Below the pieces are notes generated by a model. That model worked only from the letters and a program-made list of their open reading frames with translations. It was not told the origin of the DNA and made no database searches. The translations under genes and the position numbers were made by a program. Below, one piece after another: positions 1-7,803 of a stretch of DNA of 42,902 nt. Within the stretch, counting starts at the first letter, position 1. Each line of letters opens with the position of its first letter. This DNA is from Mycobacterium sp. (GTDB taxonomy: Bacteria; Actinomycetota; Actinomycetes; RYN-182), in contig JAOPWU010000112.1 of the NCBI GenBank assembly GCA_025965515.1, positions 1-42,902 of the forward strand, given 5' to 3'.

Positions 1-1464
1 GCGAGTCCGCTCTACCTGCGGGTCACCGACCTCGCGGCCTACGCCGAGGCCCCGCCGGAGGTGCGCCGGCAGGTGGACGCCCTGGCACCCGAGCCCGGTG
101 AGCACATCGACCGGGACGCGACCTGGAGCGCGGTGCTGGCCGCGCTGGAGCTGCTGTACCCGTACGCGACCGACGGCGAGCCGACCGCGGACGCCCCCGA
201 GGGCGAGGAGCAGGACGGGTCCGTCGAGGCCGTGCGGCAGGTCGCCACCTTCAACGTGCTGGCCGAGCGGTACGGGTCGGACTGGCGGGAGTGGCCGGAG
301 CCGCTGCACGACCCCGCCTCGGCGGAGGTAGCGGCGGCGTGCGCCGGCGCGCCCGAGCGGCTGGCCTTCTGGCAGTGGGTGCTGCGCAGCTGCGCGCTGC
401 AGCTGGCGGCGGCGCAACGCTCGGGCCGGATGGCCGGGATGCGGATCGGCGTCGTGCACGACCTGGCCGTCGGCGTGGACCCGGGTGGCGCCGACGCGTG
501 GGCGCTGCAGGACGTGCTGGCGCCGACGGGCTGGTCGGTCGGCGCGCCGCCCGACTCCTTCAACCAGCAGGGGCAGGACTGGGGCCTGCCGCCCTGGGAC
601 CCGCGGGCGCTCGCGGAGGCGGGGTACGGGCCGTGGCGGGACGTGGTCCGCGCCGTGCTGTCGCTGGGCGGCGGGCTGCGGGTGGACCACGTGCTGGGGC
701 TGTTCCGGCTGTGGTGGGTGCCGCCGGGGGCCAGCGCCGCGGACGGCACGTACGTGTCCTACGACGCCGCGGCGATGCTCGGCGTGCTGGCGCTCGAGGC
801 CGCCCGGGCGCAGGCCCTCGTGGTGGCGGAGGACCTCGGCACGGTGCCCGAGTCCGCGGAGCGCGAGCTGGCCGAGCGTGGCCTGCTCGGCAGCGTGGTG
901 CTGTGGTTCGCCCACGACCAGGACGACGCCGGCCGCACGGTCTTCACCGACCCCGCGGCCTGGCGGGAGCTGGCCATGGCCTCGCTGTCCACCCACGACC
1001 TGCCGACCGCCGCGGGATGGCTGGAGCAGGAGCACGTGCGGGTCCGCGCGGCGCTGGGCGTCCTCGGCCGACCCGCCGCCGAGGAGGAGGAGCAGGCGAC
1101 CCGGGAGCGGGCCGCGCTGCTGGACCTGCTGGTCGACCAGGGGCTGCTGAGCGAGGAGCGCCGGGCGGTGGCTGACACCGGGCAGCTGCCGGATGCGTGG
1201 ATCGACGAGGTCGTGCTGGCGCTGCACCGGCTGCTGGCGTCGTCGCGGTCGGCGGTGCGGCTGGCCGCGCTCGGGGACGCGGTCGGGGACCGGGCGCAGC
1301 CGAACCTGCCGGGGGTGGCCGACGAGCGCTACCCGTCGTGGCGGCTCCCGGTGCGGGACGGGACCGGCCGGGCGCTCTCGCTGGAGGAGATCGTCAAGCA
1401 TCCCCGCGTGGCGGCTGTGGCCGACGTCATGGCCGCAGGCACTCCGGTAGATTCCGGAGCGTGA
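1..1464 (+). CDS. malQ: 4-alpha-glucanotransferase (amylomaltase), 5'-truncated
   Basis: The reading frame is open from base 1, so the ORF-track start at 61 is not the true start and the N-terminal part lies outside the window. GH77 landmarks are visible in order: RVDHVLGLFRLWW (nucleophile Asp region), AEDLGTVP (acid/base Glu) and STHDLPT (third catalytic Asp region). GH77 enzymes transfer alpha-1,4-glucan segments between maltodextrins in the cytoplasm. The C-terminus ends at a TGA inside a GTGA overlap with the next gene. The last codons include GTA and GAT, A/T-ending codons uncommon here, which form a TAGATT -10 element for the downstream gene. Identification is firm; only the missing N-terminus limits it. 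Confidence 0.93.
   Translation, partial: ASPLYLRVTDLAAYAEAPPEVRRQVDALAPEPGEHIDRDATWSAVLAALELLYPYATDGEPTADAPEGEEQDGSVEAVRQVATFNVLAERYGSDWREWPEPLHDPASAEVAAACAGAPERLAFWQWVLRSCALQLAAAQRSGRMAGMRIGVVHDLAVGVDPGGADAWALQDVLAPTGWSVGAPPDSFNQQGQDWGLPPWDPRALAEAGYGPWRDVVRAVLSLGGGLRVDHVLGLFRLWWVPPGASAADGTYVSYDAAAMLGVLALEAARAQALVVAEDLGTVPESAERELAERGLLGSVVLWFAHDQDDAGRTVFTDPAAWRELAMASLSTHDLPTAAGWLEQEHVRVRAALGVLGRPAAEEEEQATRERAALLDLLVDQGLLSEERRAVADTGQLPDAWIDEVVLALHRLLASSRSAVRLAALGDAVGDRAQPNLPGVADERYPSWRLPVRDGTGRALSLEEIVKHPRVAAVADVMAAGTPVDSGA
1448..1453 (+). promoter_or_regulatory. Leaderless-type -10 element (TAGATT) for the CtaJ-like gene
   Basis: TAGATT fits the actinobacterial TANNNT -10 pattern and ends 7 nt before the GTG at 1461, the spacing expected when transcription starts at the start codon. 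It lies inside the last codons of malQ. No convincing -35 is seen. The arrangement is visible; promoter activity is inferred. Confidence 0.5.
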
Positions 1465-1898
1465 CCGCCTCGGACAGCCGTCCCCCGACCCCCCGTCCGT
1501 CCGACCGGGCCGGAGGGCCCGCCGTCCGACCGGTGAGCCGCCTCGCGGCCCGGTCCCGCCGGCTCGGCGTGCTGGCCGCCGCCGTGACAGCCGGCCTGGT
1601 CGTCCCGGGGATCGCGTCGGCCGACGTGGGCGACTTCGGCAGCCCCGACCCCATGAGCACCGGCCACCTCCTCGAGATCTTCGTGGGCGTGCCGCTGGTG
1701 GTCTTCGTGGTCGTCGCGCTGCTCGTCTACTTCCCGCGGCGCGGCGTGACCGCCGACCACTACCGCCCGGGGCGGCCGTGGCGCGGCACGGAGCCGGAGT
1801 GGACCACCGCCCAGGGCGACGCGCCGGAGCCCCAGTTCTCCGAGTCCGACCCCAAGATGGCGCTGCCTGGGGCCGGGGGAGCCGATGGCAGGTTCTAG
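1461..1898 (+). CDS. Small membrane protein, CtaJ-like (aa3 oxidase accessory subunit?)
   Basis: A 145-residue protein starting at GTG 1461, overlapping the malQ stop as GTGA; the ORF-track start at 1197 is only the open frame. A Pro-rich basic N-terminus precedes a hydrophobic stretch ending PGIASA (signal peptide or first membrane span, about residues 33-53). A second membrane span follows (LEIFVGVPLVVFVVVALLVYF, about 70-90), then a basic tail with YRPGRPW. One membrane span followed by a YRPGRPW-like motif, next to DUF5130 and pepN, recalls the small actinobacterial cytochrome aa3 subunit CtaJ. That link is from memory and needs a profile search. It overlaps the next gene by 14 nt and so is probably co-translated with it. 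Confidence 0.78.
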   Translation: MTASDSRPPTPRPSDRAGGPAVRPVSRLAARSRRLGVLAAAVTAGLVVPGIASADVGDFGSPDPMSTGHLLEIFVGVPLVVFVVVALLVYFPRRGVTADHYRPGRPWRGTEPEWTTAQGDAPEPQFSESDPKMALPGAGGADGRF

Positions 1899-2304
1899 CG
1901 GCTTCAGCGAGGCGCAGCGGGAGCGGCTGCGCGACGCGCTGGCGGCCGCGGAGCAGGCCACCGGCGTGCGCTTCCTCCTCCGCGTGGGTGACCTCGAGGA
2001 GCGTCCCCGCGCGCAGGCCGAGCGGCTGCTCGCCTGGTCGCTGGACCGGCCTGCGGGTGACCCGGCGGTCCTGCTCGCGGTCAGTCCCGCGCAGCGGCAG
2101 GCGGTCATCGTCACCAGTCGCGGCGCCCGTCCGCTGATCCCGGACCGCAGCTGCGCGGTGGCCCTCACCGCGTTGAAGGCGTCCGCCGGCATCGGCGACC
2201 TGACCGGCGGGCTGCTGCAGGCGGTCGCCCTGCTCGGCGACGCGGCCCGCGCGGGCCGCGCGCGGCAGAAACCCCGGCGGCAGCTCGCGCCCGGCCGGAA
2301 CTGA
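1885..2304 (+). CDS. DUF5130 (TPM-like) domain protein
   Basis: A 139-residue soluble protein with ATG at 1885 inside the upstream gene and a GGGGGAG ribosome site. The single domain runs about residues 8-115: an amphipathic helix (EAQRERLRDALAAAEQATG), then alternating strands and helices with VRFLLRVGDLE, PAVLLAVSPAQRQAVIVTS and a GLLQAVALL helix. The C-terminus is Arg/Lys-rich. It resembles the actinobacterial DUF5130 family (Rv2468c in M. tuberculosis, same neighbourhood), distantly related to TPM domains. No biochemical role is known to me. Overlap with the CtaJ-like membrane protein suggests a joint envelope or respiratory role, which is inference only. Confidence 0.85.
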   Translation: MAGSSGFSEAQRERLRDALAAAEQATGVRFLLRVGDLEERPRAQAERLLAWSLDRPAGDPAVLLAVSPAQRQAVIVTSRGARPLIPDRSCAVALTALKASAGIGDLTGGLLQAVALLGDAARAGRARQKPRRQLAPGRN

Positions 2305-2306
2305 GC

Positions 2307-2321
2307 CCCGCGCGGCGCGGG
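2307..2321. terminator. Short GC hairpin between convergent genes
   Basis: CCCGCG-CGG-CGCGGG forms a 6-bp stem with a 3-nt loop in the 27-nt gap between the convergent DUF5130 and pepN stop codons. There is no U-tract on either side. A bidirectional terminator is plausible but unproven. Confidence 0.4.
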
Positions 2322-2331
2322 CAGCCCGTCG

Positions 2332-4890
2332 TCAGTCGTTCGCCACGTCGCACTGCTGCGCAGCCAGCGCCCGCGCCAGCGTCGCCCGCCCCTCGAGCAC
2401 CATGCGGCGGGCCGCCGGGTGCAGGGTCGGGTCGGCCAGGGCGGCATCCGCCGCGGCGATCGCCTCGGGTGTGGGCTCGCTCGGGAACAGCCCCTCGGTG
2501 ACGGTGCTGGCGGCCTCGACGCCGCGGGTGGCCCAGATCTCGGGCAGCGCGGCGAAGTAGGGCGCCAGGTACGGCGCCACCAGCGCGGCCTGCTCGCGCG
2601 GCGCGAACCCGGCCACCACCGCACGGCGCAGGTGGTTGGACAGCTCGTCATGCGCCACGACCTGGTGCCACACCTCCGCCTTCGCCTCCGGGGTCGGACG
2701 GGCCGCCCGGGCCGTCGCGGCCCGCTTGGCGCCGAACGCCGTGGCGTCGCGCGCGGCCTCCGCGTCGATCATCGCGTCGCCGGCCGCGCCCAGCACCACG
2801 AGCCGGACCAGCAGCCGCCAGCGCAGCTCCGCCTCGATCCGCAGCCCGGGCACCAGGCCCAGCGCCGACGGGTCCCCGTCCAGCAGCCCCTGCAGCAGCG
2901 ACACCTGCTCCGGGCCCGCCGCGGCGATCCATGCCTGGGCGAGCGACAGCTGCCGCTGGCTCGCCGGCTCCGCCCGGGCGAGCTGCTCGAAGCAGAACTC
3001 GGCCAGCTGCTGCCGCAGCGCGGCCTGGTGCTCCGGCGCGGCGTAGGTGCTCACCGCCAGCGCGAGCCGTGCCAGCTGCGTCTGCAGCAGCCCGATCTCC
3101 TGTTCGGCCGCGAGCGCGTCGAGCAGCAGCGGCACGTAGGCGGACGCGGGGAGCTCGGCGTCGCGCAGCTGGTCCCAGAGCGCGGAGTAGGCGAGCGCCC
3201 GGGCGAGCGGCGCGCGCAGCGCGGCGACGCCGGCCTCCCGCAGGGTGGTCATCGAGGCGTCGTCGAGCCGGATCTTGGCGTAGGTGAGGTCCTCGTCGTT
3301 CAGCAGCACCAGGTCGGGCCGGCGCCGGCCGACCAGCTCCGCCAGCTCGGTCGTCGCACCGACGACGTCGAGCTCCACCAGCGCGCGCCGCTCCAGGGCG
3401 CCGTCGGCGGCCCGGTCGTAGAGCCCCACCGCCACGCGGTGGCTGCGCAGGGTCGGGTGCTCCGCAGGTGCGGTCTGCCGGATCCGCGCCGCGGTCACCG
3501 TGCCGTCCGCCGCGCTCTCCATCTCGGCCCGCAGCGTGTTGACGCCGGTGGTCTCGAGCCACTCCGCGGCCCAGCCGGCCAGCTCGCGGCCGCTCGCCTT
3601 CTCCAGGCACGTCAGCAGGTCGGACAGGGTCGTGTTCCCGTAGGCGTACGTCTCGAAGTAGGTCCGCAGCCCGGCCAGGAACTGCTCCTGCCCGACCCAG
3701 GCGACGAGCTGCTTGAGGATCGACGCGCCCTTGCCGTAGGTGATGCCGTCGAAGTTCGTCAACACCGTGACGATGTCCGGGGCGTCGCTGGCCACCGGGT
3801 GCGTGGTGGGCAACTGGTCGGCGCGGTACGCCTTCCACTTCTCGCTGTTCGCGAAGGTGACCCAGGCGTTCGTCCAGCGGGTGTTGGAGCTCTGCGCCAG
3901 CGTCGAGATGAACTCGGCGAAGCTCTCGTTGAGCCACAGGTCGTTCCACCAGCGCATGGTCACGAGGTCGCCGAACCACATGTGCGCCATCTCGTGGAGC
4001 ACGGTCAGCGCCCGGCGCTCGCGGCGGTCCTCGGTGACCGGCCCGCGGAAGACGTAGTCGTCGAGGAACGTGACGCAGCCGGCGTTCTCCATCGCACCCA
4101 TGTTGAACTCGGGCACGAACAGCTGGTCGTACTTGCCGAACGGGTACGGGATCCCGAACGCCCGGTGGTAGAAGTCGAAGCCCTGCTTCGTGACGGTGAA
4201 CAGCTCGTCGGCGTCGAGGTCCCCGGCGACGGCCTGCCGGCAGAAGATGCCGAGCTCGATGTCGCCGTGCCGGTCGGTGACTCGGTGGTAGTGCCCCGCG
4301 ACCAACGCCGTGATGTAGGTCGAGATCCGCGCGGTCGGCGCGAACCGGTGCACCCGGGCCGGCTCGGCCGTCCCGTCGGCGGGGGACACGTCGGTCGCCG
4401 GGCTGTTGCTGACGACCTCCCACTCGGCGGGGGCGGTGACGGTCAGCTCGAAGGTGGTCTTCAGGTCCGGCTGGTCGAAGCAGGCGTACATGCGGTGGGC
4501 GTCGTACGCCTCGAACTGGGAGTACAGGTACACCTTGCCGTCGGTGTCGACGAACCGGTGGAGGCCCTCGCCGCTACGGGAGTAGGTGCCGGTTGCCGCC
4601 ACGACCAGCACGTTGTCGTCGATGAGCTCCGGGAGCGCGATGCGCTGGCCGTCCCAGTAGGACGGGTCGATCGACCGGCCGTTGAGGGTGATCGCCTGGA
4701 CGGACTCGCCGATGAACTCGCAGAACGTCGTGGCGCCGGGCCGGCTGCAGCGGAAGCGGATCTCCGACCGGGTGCCGAAGGTGGTCGGGCCCCGGGTGAG
4801 GTCGACCGAGACGGCATTGGCGGTGACCTCCAGGAGCTCGCCCCGGGCTTGCGCCTCGGTGCGCCGGAGGTCGGAGATGTTGACGCCCAT
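2332..4890 (-). CDS. pepN: Aminopeptidase N (M1 family)
   Basis: An 852-residue cytoplasmic zinc aminopeptidase that removes N-terminal residues from peptides. The substrate-recognition GAMEN motif is at about 265-269 and the zinc motif HEMAH at about 299-303, with the third ligand Glu in NESFAEF about 18 residues later. An N-terminal beta-saddle domain precedes the catalytic domain, and a long C-terminal helical ERAP1_C-like region follows. I choose the ATG at 4890 (MGVNISDLRR) over the ORF-track start at 4947, because ACGAGGC lies just upstream and the extra 19 residues look non-coding. It is transcribed divergently from the DsbA-like gene and convergently with DUF5130, the same context as M. 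tuberculosis Rv2467. Confidence 0.97.
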   Translation of the reverse strand: MGVNISDLRRTEAQARGELLEVTANAVSVDLTRGPTTFGTRSEIRFRCSRPGATTFCEFIGESVQAITLNGRSIDPSYWDGQRIALPELIDDNVLVVAATGTYSRSGEGLHRFVDTDGKVYLYSQFEAYDAHRMYACFDQPDLKTTFELTVTAPAEWEVVSNSPATDVSPADGTAEPARVHRFAPTARISTYITALVAGHYHRVTDRHGDIELGIFCRQAVAGDLDADELFTVTKQGFDFYHRAFGIPYPFGKYDQLFVPEFNMGAMENAGCVTFLDDYVFRGPVTEDRRERRALTVLHEMAHMWFGDLVTMRWWNDLWLNESFAEFISTLAQSSNTRWTNAWVTFANSEKWKAYRADQLPTTHPVASDAPDIVTVLTNFDGITYGKGASILKQLVAWVGQEQFLAGLRTYFETYAYGNTTLSDLLTCLEKASGRELAGWAAEWLETTGVNTLRAEMESAADGTVTAARIRQTAPAEHPTLRSHRVAVGLYDRAADGALERRALVELDVVGATTELAELVGRRRPDLVLLNDEDLTYAKIRLDDASMTTLREAGVAALRAPLARALAYSALWDQLRDAELPASAYVPLLLDALAAEQEIGLLQTQLARLALAVSTYAAPEHQAALRQQLAEFCFEQLARAEPASQRQLSLAQAWIAAAGPEQVSLLQGLLDGDPSALGLVPGLRIEAELRWRLLVRLVVLGAAGDAMIDAEAARDATAFGAKRAATARAARPTPEAKAEVWHQVVAHDELSNHLRRAVVAGFAPREQAALVAPYLAPYFAALPEIWATRGVEAASTVTEGLFPSEPTPEAIAAADAALADPTLHPAARRMVLEGRATLARALAAQQCDVAND

Positions 4891-5061
4891 GTGCCTCGTT
4901 TCGTCGCCGGACCCGGCCACAGTTGCCGCAGTGTCACATCCTCCCACCGGCCGCCCCCGCCGTGACGGAACGGGCGCCCCGGGAGGGGCGTCGGCGCGGC
5001 ACCGGGACCCGGCCGCCGCCCGGCGGCATAGCGGCGACCCCGGGTGGCGTTGCTGTCAGAC

Positions 5062-5727
5062 ATGACGCTGACCCAAACGCAGACCACCGGTTCCCCGGCC
5101 GACGCCGCGACCACGACCACGATCGACTTCTGGTTCGACCCGCTCTGTCCCTGGGCGTGGATCACCTCGCGCTGGGTGCTCGAGGCCGCGCAGGTACGCG
5201 ACCTCGCGGTCCGCTGGCACGTGATGAGCCTCGCCGTCCTCAACGACGGCCGGGACATGGAGCCGCAGTACCGCGAGATGATGGACCGCGCTTGGGGCCC
5301 GGTGCGGGTGCTCATCGCGGCCGCGCAGGCCCACGGCGACGACGTCCTGCTGCCGCTCTACACGGCGATGGGCACGCGGGTGCACGGCACCGAGCGGAGC
5401 CTGGACGCCGATGTCGTCGCCCAGGCGCTGGCCGAGGTCGGGCTGCCGGCCGAGCTGGCCGCCGCGGCCGACGACCCCAGCTGGGACGAGCCGCTGAAGA
5501 AGAGCCACCACGCCGGCATGGACCCGGTGGGGTACGACGTGGGCACCCCCGTGATCCACGCCCCCGACGGGCAGGGCGGTTCCGTGGCGTTCTTCGGCCC
5601 CGTCGTCACGCCGATCCCGCGCGGCGAGGCCGCCGGCAAGCTGTGGGACGGGGTGCTGCTCGTGGCCGCCACGCCCGGCTTCTACGAGCTCAAGCGCTCC
5701 CGGACGGTCGCGCCGACGTTCGACTGA
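5062..5727 (+). CDS. DsbA-family oxidoreductase, Rv2466c-like
   Basis: A 221-residue thioredoxin-fold protein with a DsbA helical insert. [16 protein letters not shown] near residue 25 matches the active-site region of M. tuberculosis Rv2466c, a mycothiol-dependent nitroreductase/oxidoreductase. Further matches are [37 protein letters not shown] and [12 protein letters not shown]. The second active-site Cys of Rv2466c (CPWC as I remember it) is Ala here, giving a monothiol CPWA site that would need mycothiol or another thiol for resolution. ATG 5062 is preferred over GTG 5044 by comparison with the short N-terminus of Rv2466c; neither has a clear ribosome site. It lies divergent from pepN as in mycobacteria. 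Confidence 0.93.
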   Translation: MTLTQTQTTGSPADAATTTTIDFWFDPLCPWAWITSRWVLEAAQVRDLAVRWHVMSLAVLNDGRDMEPQYREMMDRAWGPVRVLIAAAQAHGDDVLLPLYTAMGTRVHGTERSLDADVVAQALAEVGLPAELAAAADDPSWDEPLKKSHHAGMDPVGYDVGTPVIHAPDGQGGSVAFFGPVVTPIPRGEAAGKLWDGVLLVAATPGFYELKRSRTVAPTFD

Positions 5728-5737
5728 GCCGCGGCGC

Positions 5738-6457
5738 TCACACGACGATTTCGCAGCGCAGCCCCCGGCTGTCGCGCGGGGGGTCTCCGAGGTGCCCGCA
5801 GGGAAGCACGTCAGCGACCCCCCGCGCCCAGCGCAGCGCGCTCCAGGCGCAGGCCAGCGCGTCGAGCCGGTCGTCCGGTCGGCCGGGGGTGCCGCGTGGG
5901 GCGGTGACCGCCGTCGCGGGGATGTCCAGCTCGGCGAACCAGCCGGCGAGCGCGGCCTCCCGGGCCGCCCGCCCGGCCGCGACCTTCTTCGGGGCGGCGA
6001 GCGGCGCGCCCGCCAGTGCGGCGAACGACACCTCCGGGTGCACCTCGACGACCCGCCGCTGCAGGTCCGGCGTCAGTACGGCGTCCAGGGCGCGGATCCG
6101 GTCGACGATGTTCCAGGCCTGCACGGACAGCCGCCGCCCCGCCGCCCGCGCGGACAGGGCGCACGCCTGCTCGTAGCTGGTCGCCGCCAGCACCGCCCGC
6201 GCCGGCGTGGGGAAGACCGATGAGCGGCGGGGCCCCAGCCGCGTGCGGGCCGCGGCGTCGGCGGCGCGCGGCTCCGGGCCGTCCGGCAGCCCGATGGGCA
6301 TGTCGATGCCCGTCGCCGCGACCCCGTGCGCCGCCCCGGCGGCGAGGACCGCCGCGGGGTCGGCCAGCGCCAGCCAGCGGACCCCCGCGGGGGCGGCCGT
6401 GTCGACCAGCGCGCCGACCCACCCGCCCGGGCAGCCGTCCACGCCGAGGACGCGCAC
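5738..6457 (-). CDS. DUF429 family protein
   Basis: A 239-residue protein starting at GTG 6457, placed by an AGGAG six bases upstream; the ORF-track start at 6511 would run into the divergent rpiB leader. The N-terminal VRVLGVDGCPGGWVGA is the DUF429 signature, followed by GIDMPIGLP, RRSSVFPTPARAVL and a conserved RIRALDAVL...VVEVHPEVSFAALAG segment. DDRLDALACAWSALRWARG closes the domain. The family has an RNase H-like fold with acidic residues, but I know of no established activity. It is convergent with the DsbA-like gene (10-nt gap) and divergent from rpiB (42-nt gap). Mycobacteria do not, as I recall, carry it at this position. Confidence 0.88.
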   Translation of the reverse strand: MRVLGVDGCPGGWVGALVDTAAPAGVRWLALADPAAVLAAGAAHGVAATGIDMPIGLPDGPEPRAADAAARTRLGPRRSSVFPTPARAVLAATSYEQACALSARAAGRRLSVQAWNIVDRIRALDAVLTPDLQRRVVEVHPEVSFAALAGAPLAAPKKVAAGRAAREAALAGWFAELDIPATAVTAPRGTPGRPDDRLDALACAWSALRWARGVADVLPCGHLGDPPRDSRGLRCEIVV

Positions 6458-6499
6458 GCCCGCTCCTGTCGCTCGCGCGCCGCATGAGAGGCTCCCCGC

Positions 6500-6973
6500 G
6501 TGCGCGTTCACCTGGGATCAGACCACGCCGGTTTCGAGGTCAAGAACCTCCTCGCGGCCCGCATCGCAGAGCTCGGCCACGAGCCCGTCGACCACGGCCC
6601 CACGGGCTACGACGCGGAGGACGACTACCCCCCGTTCGTGCTGGCCGCGGCGGCCGCCACGGCCGCGGAGCCCGGCAGCATGGGCGTCGTGCTGGGCGGC
6701 TCCGGCAACGGCGAGGCCATCGCCGCGAACAAGGTCCCCGGTATCCGCTGCGCGCTCGCCTGGTCGGAGGAGACCGCCCGGCTGTCCCGCGAGCACAACG
6801 ACGCCAACGTGCTCAGCCTCGGCGCGCGGATGATCCCGCAGGAGCTCGCCCTGCGGCTGCTCGAGATCTTCCTGGCGACGGAGTTCACCGGCGAGACCCG
6901 GCACGTGCGCCGCATCGCCATGCTCACCGCCTACGAGGGGGACCACGTCCTGCCGCCGCGCCCCGGTGCCTGA
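6500..6973 (+). CDS. rpiB: Ribose-5-phosphate isomerase B
   Basis: A 157-residue enzyme interconverting ribose-5-phosphate and ribulose-5-phosphate in the pentose phosphate pathway. GSDHAGFEVK at the N-terminus holds the phosphate/substrate site. GGSGNGE (67-72) carries Glu72, the catalytic base position of the actinobacterial RpiB subtype (Glu75 in M. tuberculosis), instead of the Cys of the E. coli type. REHNDANVLSLGAR carries His99. GTG 6500 has GAGAGG upstream. It starts a closely spaced run: rpiB, nei (5-nt gap), the MshC-like gene (12 nt) and the VOC gene (16 nt). Confidence 0.96.
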   Translation: MRVHLGSDHAGFEVKNLLAARIAELGHEPVDHGPTGYDAEDDYPPFVLAAAAATAAEPGSMGVVLGGSGNGEAIAANKVPGIRCALAWSEETARLSREHNDANVLSLGARMIPQELALRLLEIFLATEFTGETRHVRRIAMLTAYEGDHVLPPRPGA

Positions 6974-6978
6974 GCGGG

Positions 6979-7791
6979 GTGCCTGAGGGCCACACGGTCC
7001 ACCGGCTCGCCCGCGAGCAGCTGCGGCTGTTCGGCGGCCGCCCCTGGCGGGCCGCGAGCCCGCAGGGCCGGTTCGCGGCCGGCGCGGCGCTGCTCGACGG
7101 CCGCGTGCTGCGGAGCACGGAGGCGTTCGGCAAGCATCTCTTCTACGTCACGGACGACCCCGAGGCCCGGCTGCACGTCCACCTCGGGCTGTACGGGGCC
7201 TGGACGACGGGGGAGGGCGCGCCGCCCCCGCCCCGCGGCGCCGTGCGGCTGCGGCTCTCGACCGGCACCGACGGTGCCGGCGGCTGGGCCGACCTGCGCG
7301 GGCCCACCGTCTGCGAGGTGGTGACGCGGGCCGGACAGGACGCGGTGACGGCGCGGCTGGGCCCCGACCCGCTGCGGCGCGACGCCGTCCCCCTCCGGGC
7401 GTGCGAGCGCATCCTGCGCAGCCGCACCCCCATCGGCGCGCTGCTGATGGACCAGTCGGTGGTCGCCGGCGTGGGGAACGTCTTCCGGGCCGAGGTGCTC
7501 TACCGGCAGGCCATCGACCCGCACCGGCCCGGCCGGGACGTTCCGCCCCAGGAGGTCACCGCGCTGTGGGACGACCTCGTGGTCCTGCTGCGCGCCGGCG
7601 TCCGCGCCGGCCGCATCGTGACCACCCTGCCGGCGGACCGGTCCCGCCGCTCCGGCCCGCCGACCCTGGCGGACGCGCACTACGTGTACCGCCGGCAGGG
7701 GCTCCCGTGCCGGCGGTGCGGCACGGGAGTCCGCGCCGAGCCGTTCGTCGGCCGCACGCTCTACTGGTGTCCGGTCTGCCAACCGTCGTGA
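6979..7791 (+). CDS. nei: Endonuclease VIII-type DNA glycosylase (Fpg/Nei family)
   Basis: A 270-residue base-excision repair enzyme that removes oxidised bases and cleaves the abasic site. After Met removal the N-terminus is PEGHTVHRLA, with catalytic Pro2 and Glu3; PEGH is typical of the Nei branch. The H2TH region includes IGALLMDQSVVAGVGNVFRAEVLYRQ. The C-terminal zinc finger has C244/C247 and C264/C267, with GRTLYWCPVC carrying the conserved finger Arg. The GTG at 6979, five bases after the rpiB stop, is set by the need for Pro2; the ORF-track start at 6016 is a long frame extension. It corresponds by position to Rv2464c. Confidence 0.95.
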   Translation: MPEGHTVHRLAREQLRLFGGRPWRAASPQGRFAAGAALLDGRVLRSTEAFGKHLFYVTDDPEARLHVHLGLYGAWTTGEGAPPPPRGAVRLRLSTGTDGAGGWADLRGPTVCEVVTRAGQDAVTARLGPDPLRRDAVPLRACERILRSRTPIGALLMDQSVVAGVGNVFRAEVLYRQAIDPHRPGRDVPPQEVTALWDDLVVLLRAGVRAGRIVTTLPADRSRRSGPPTLADAHYVYRRQGLPCRRCGTGVRAEPFVGRTLYWCPVCQPS

Positions 7792-7803
7792 CAGGCTGAC
7801 CGC

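Noticed and set aside
2419-4965. 848-residue ORF antisense to pepN
   Set aside because: It mirrors pepN, has low-complexity Arg/Gly/Val composition and no domain. Long antisense frames are expected at this GC content.
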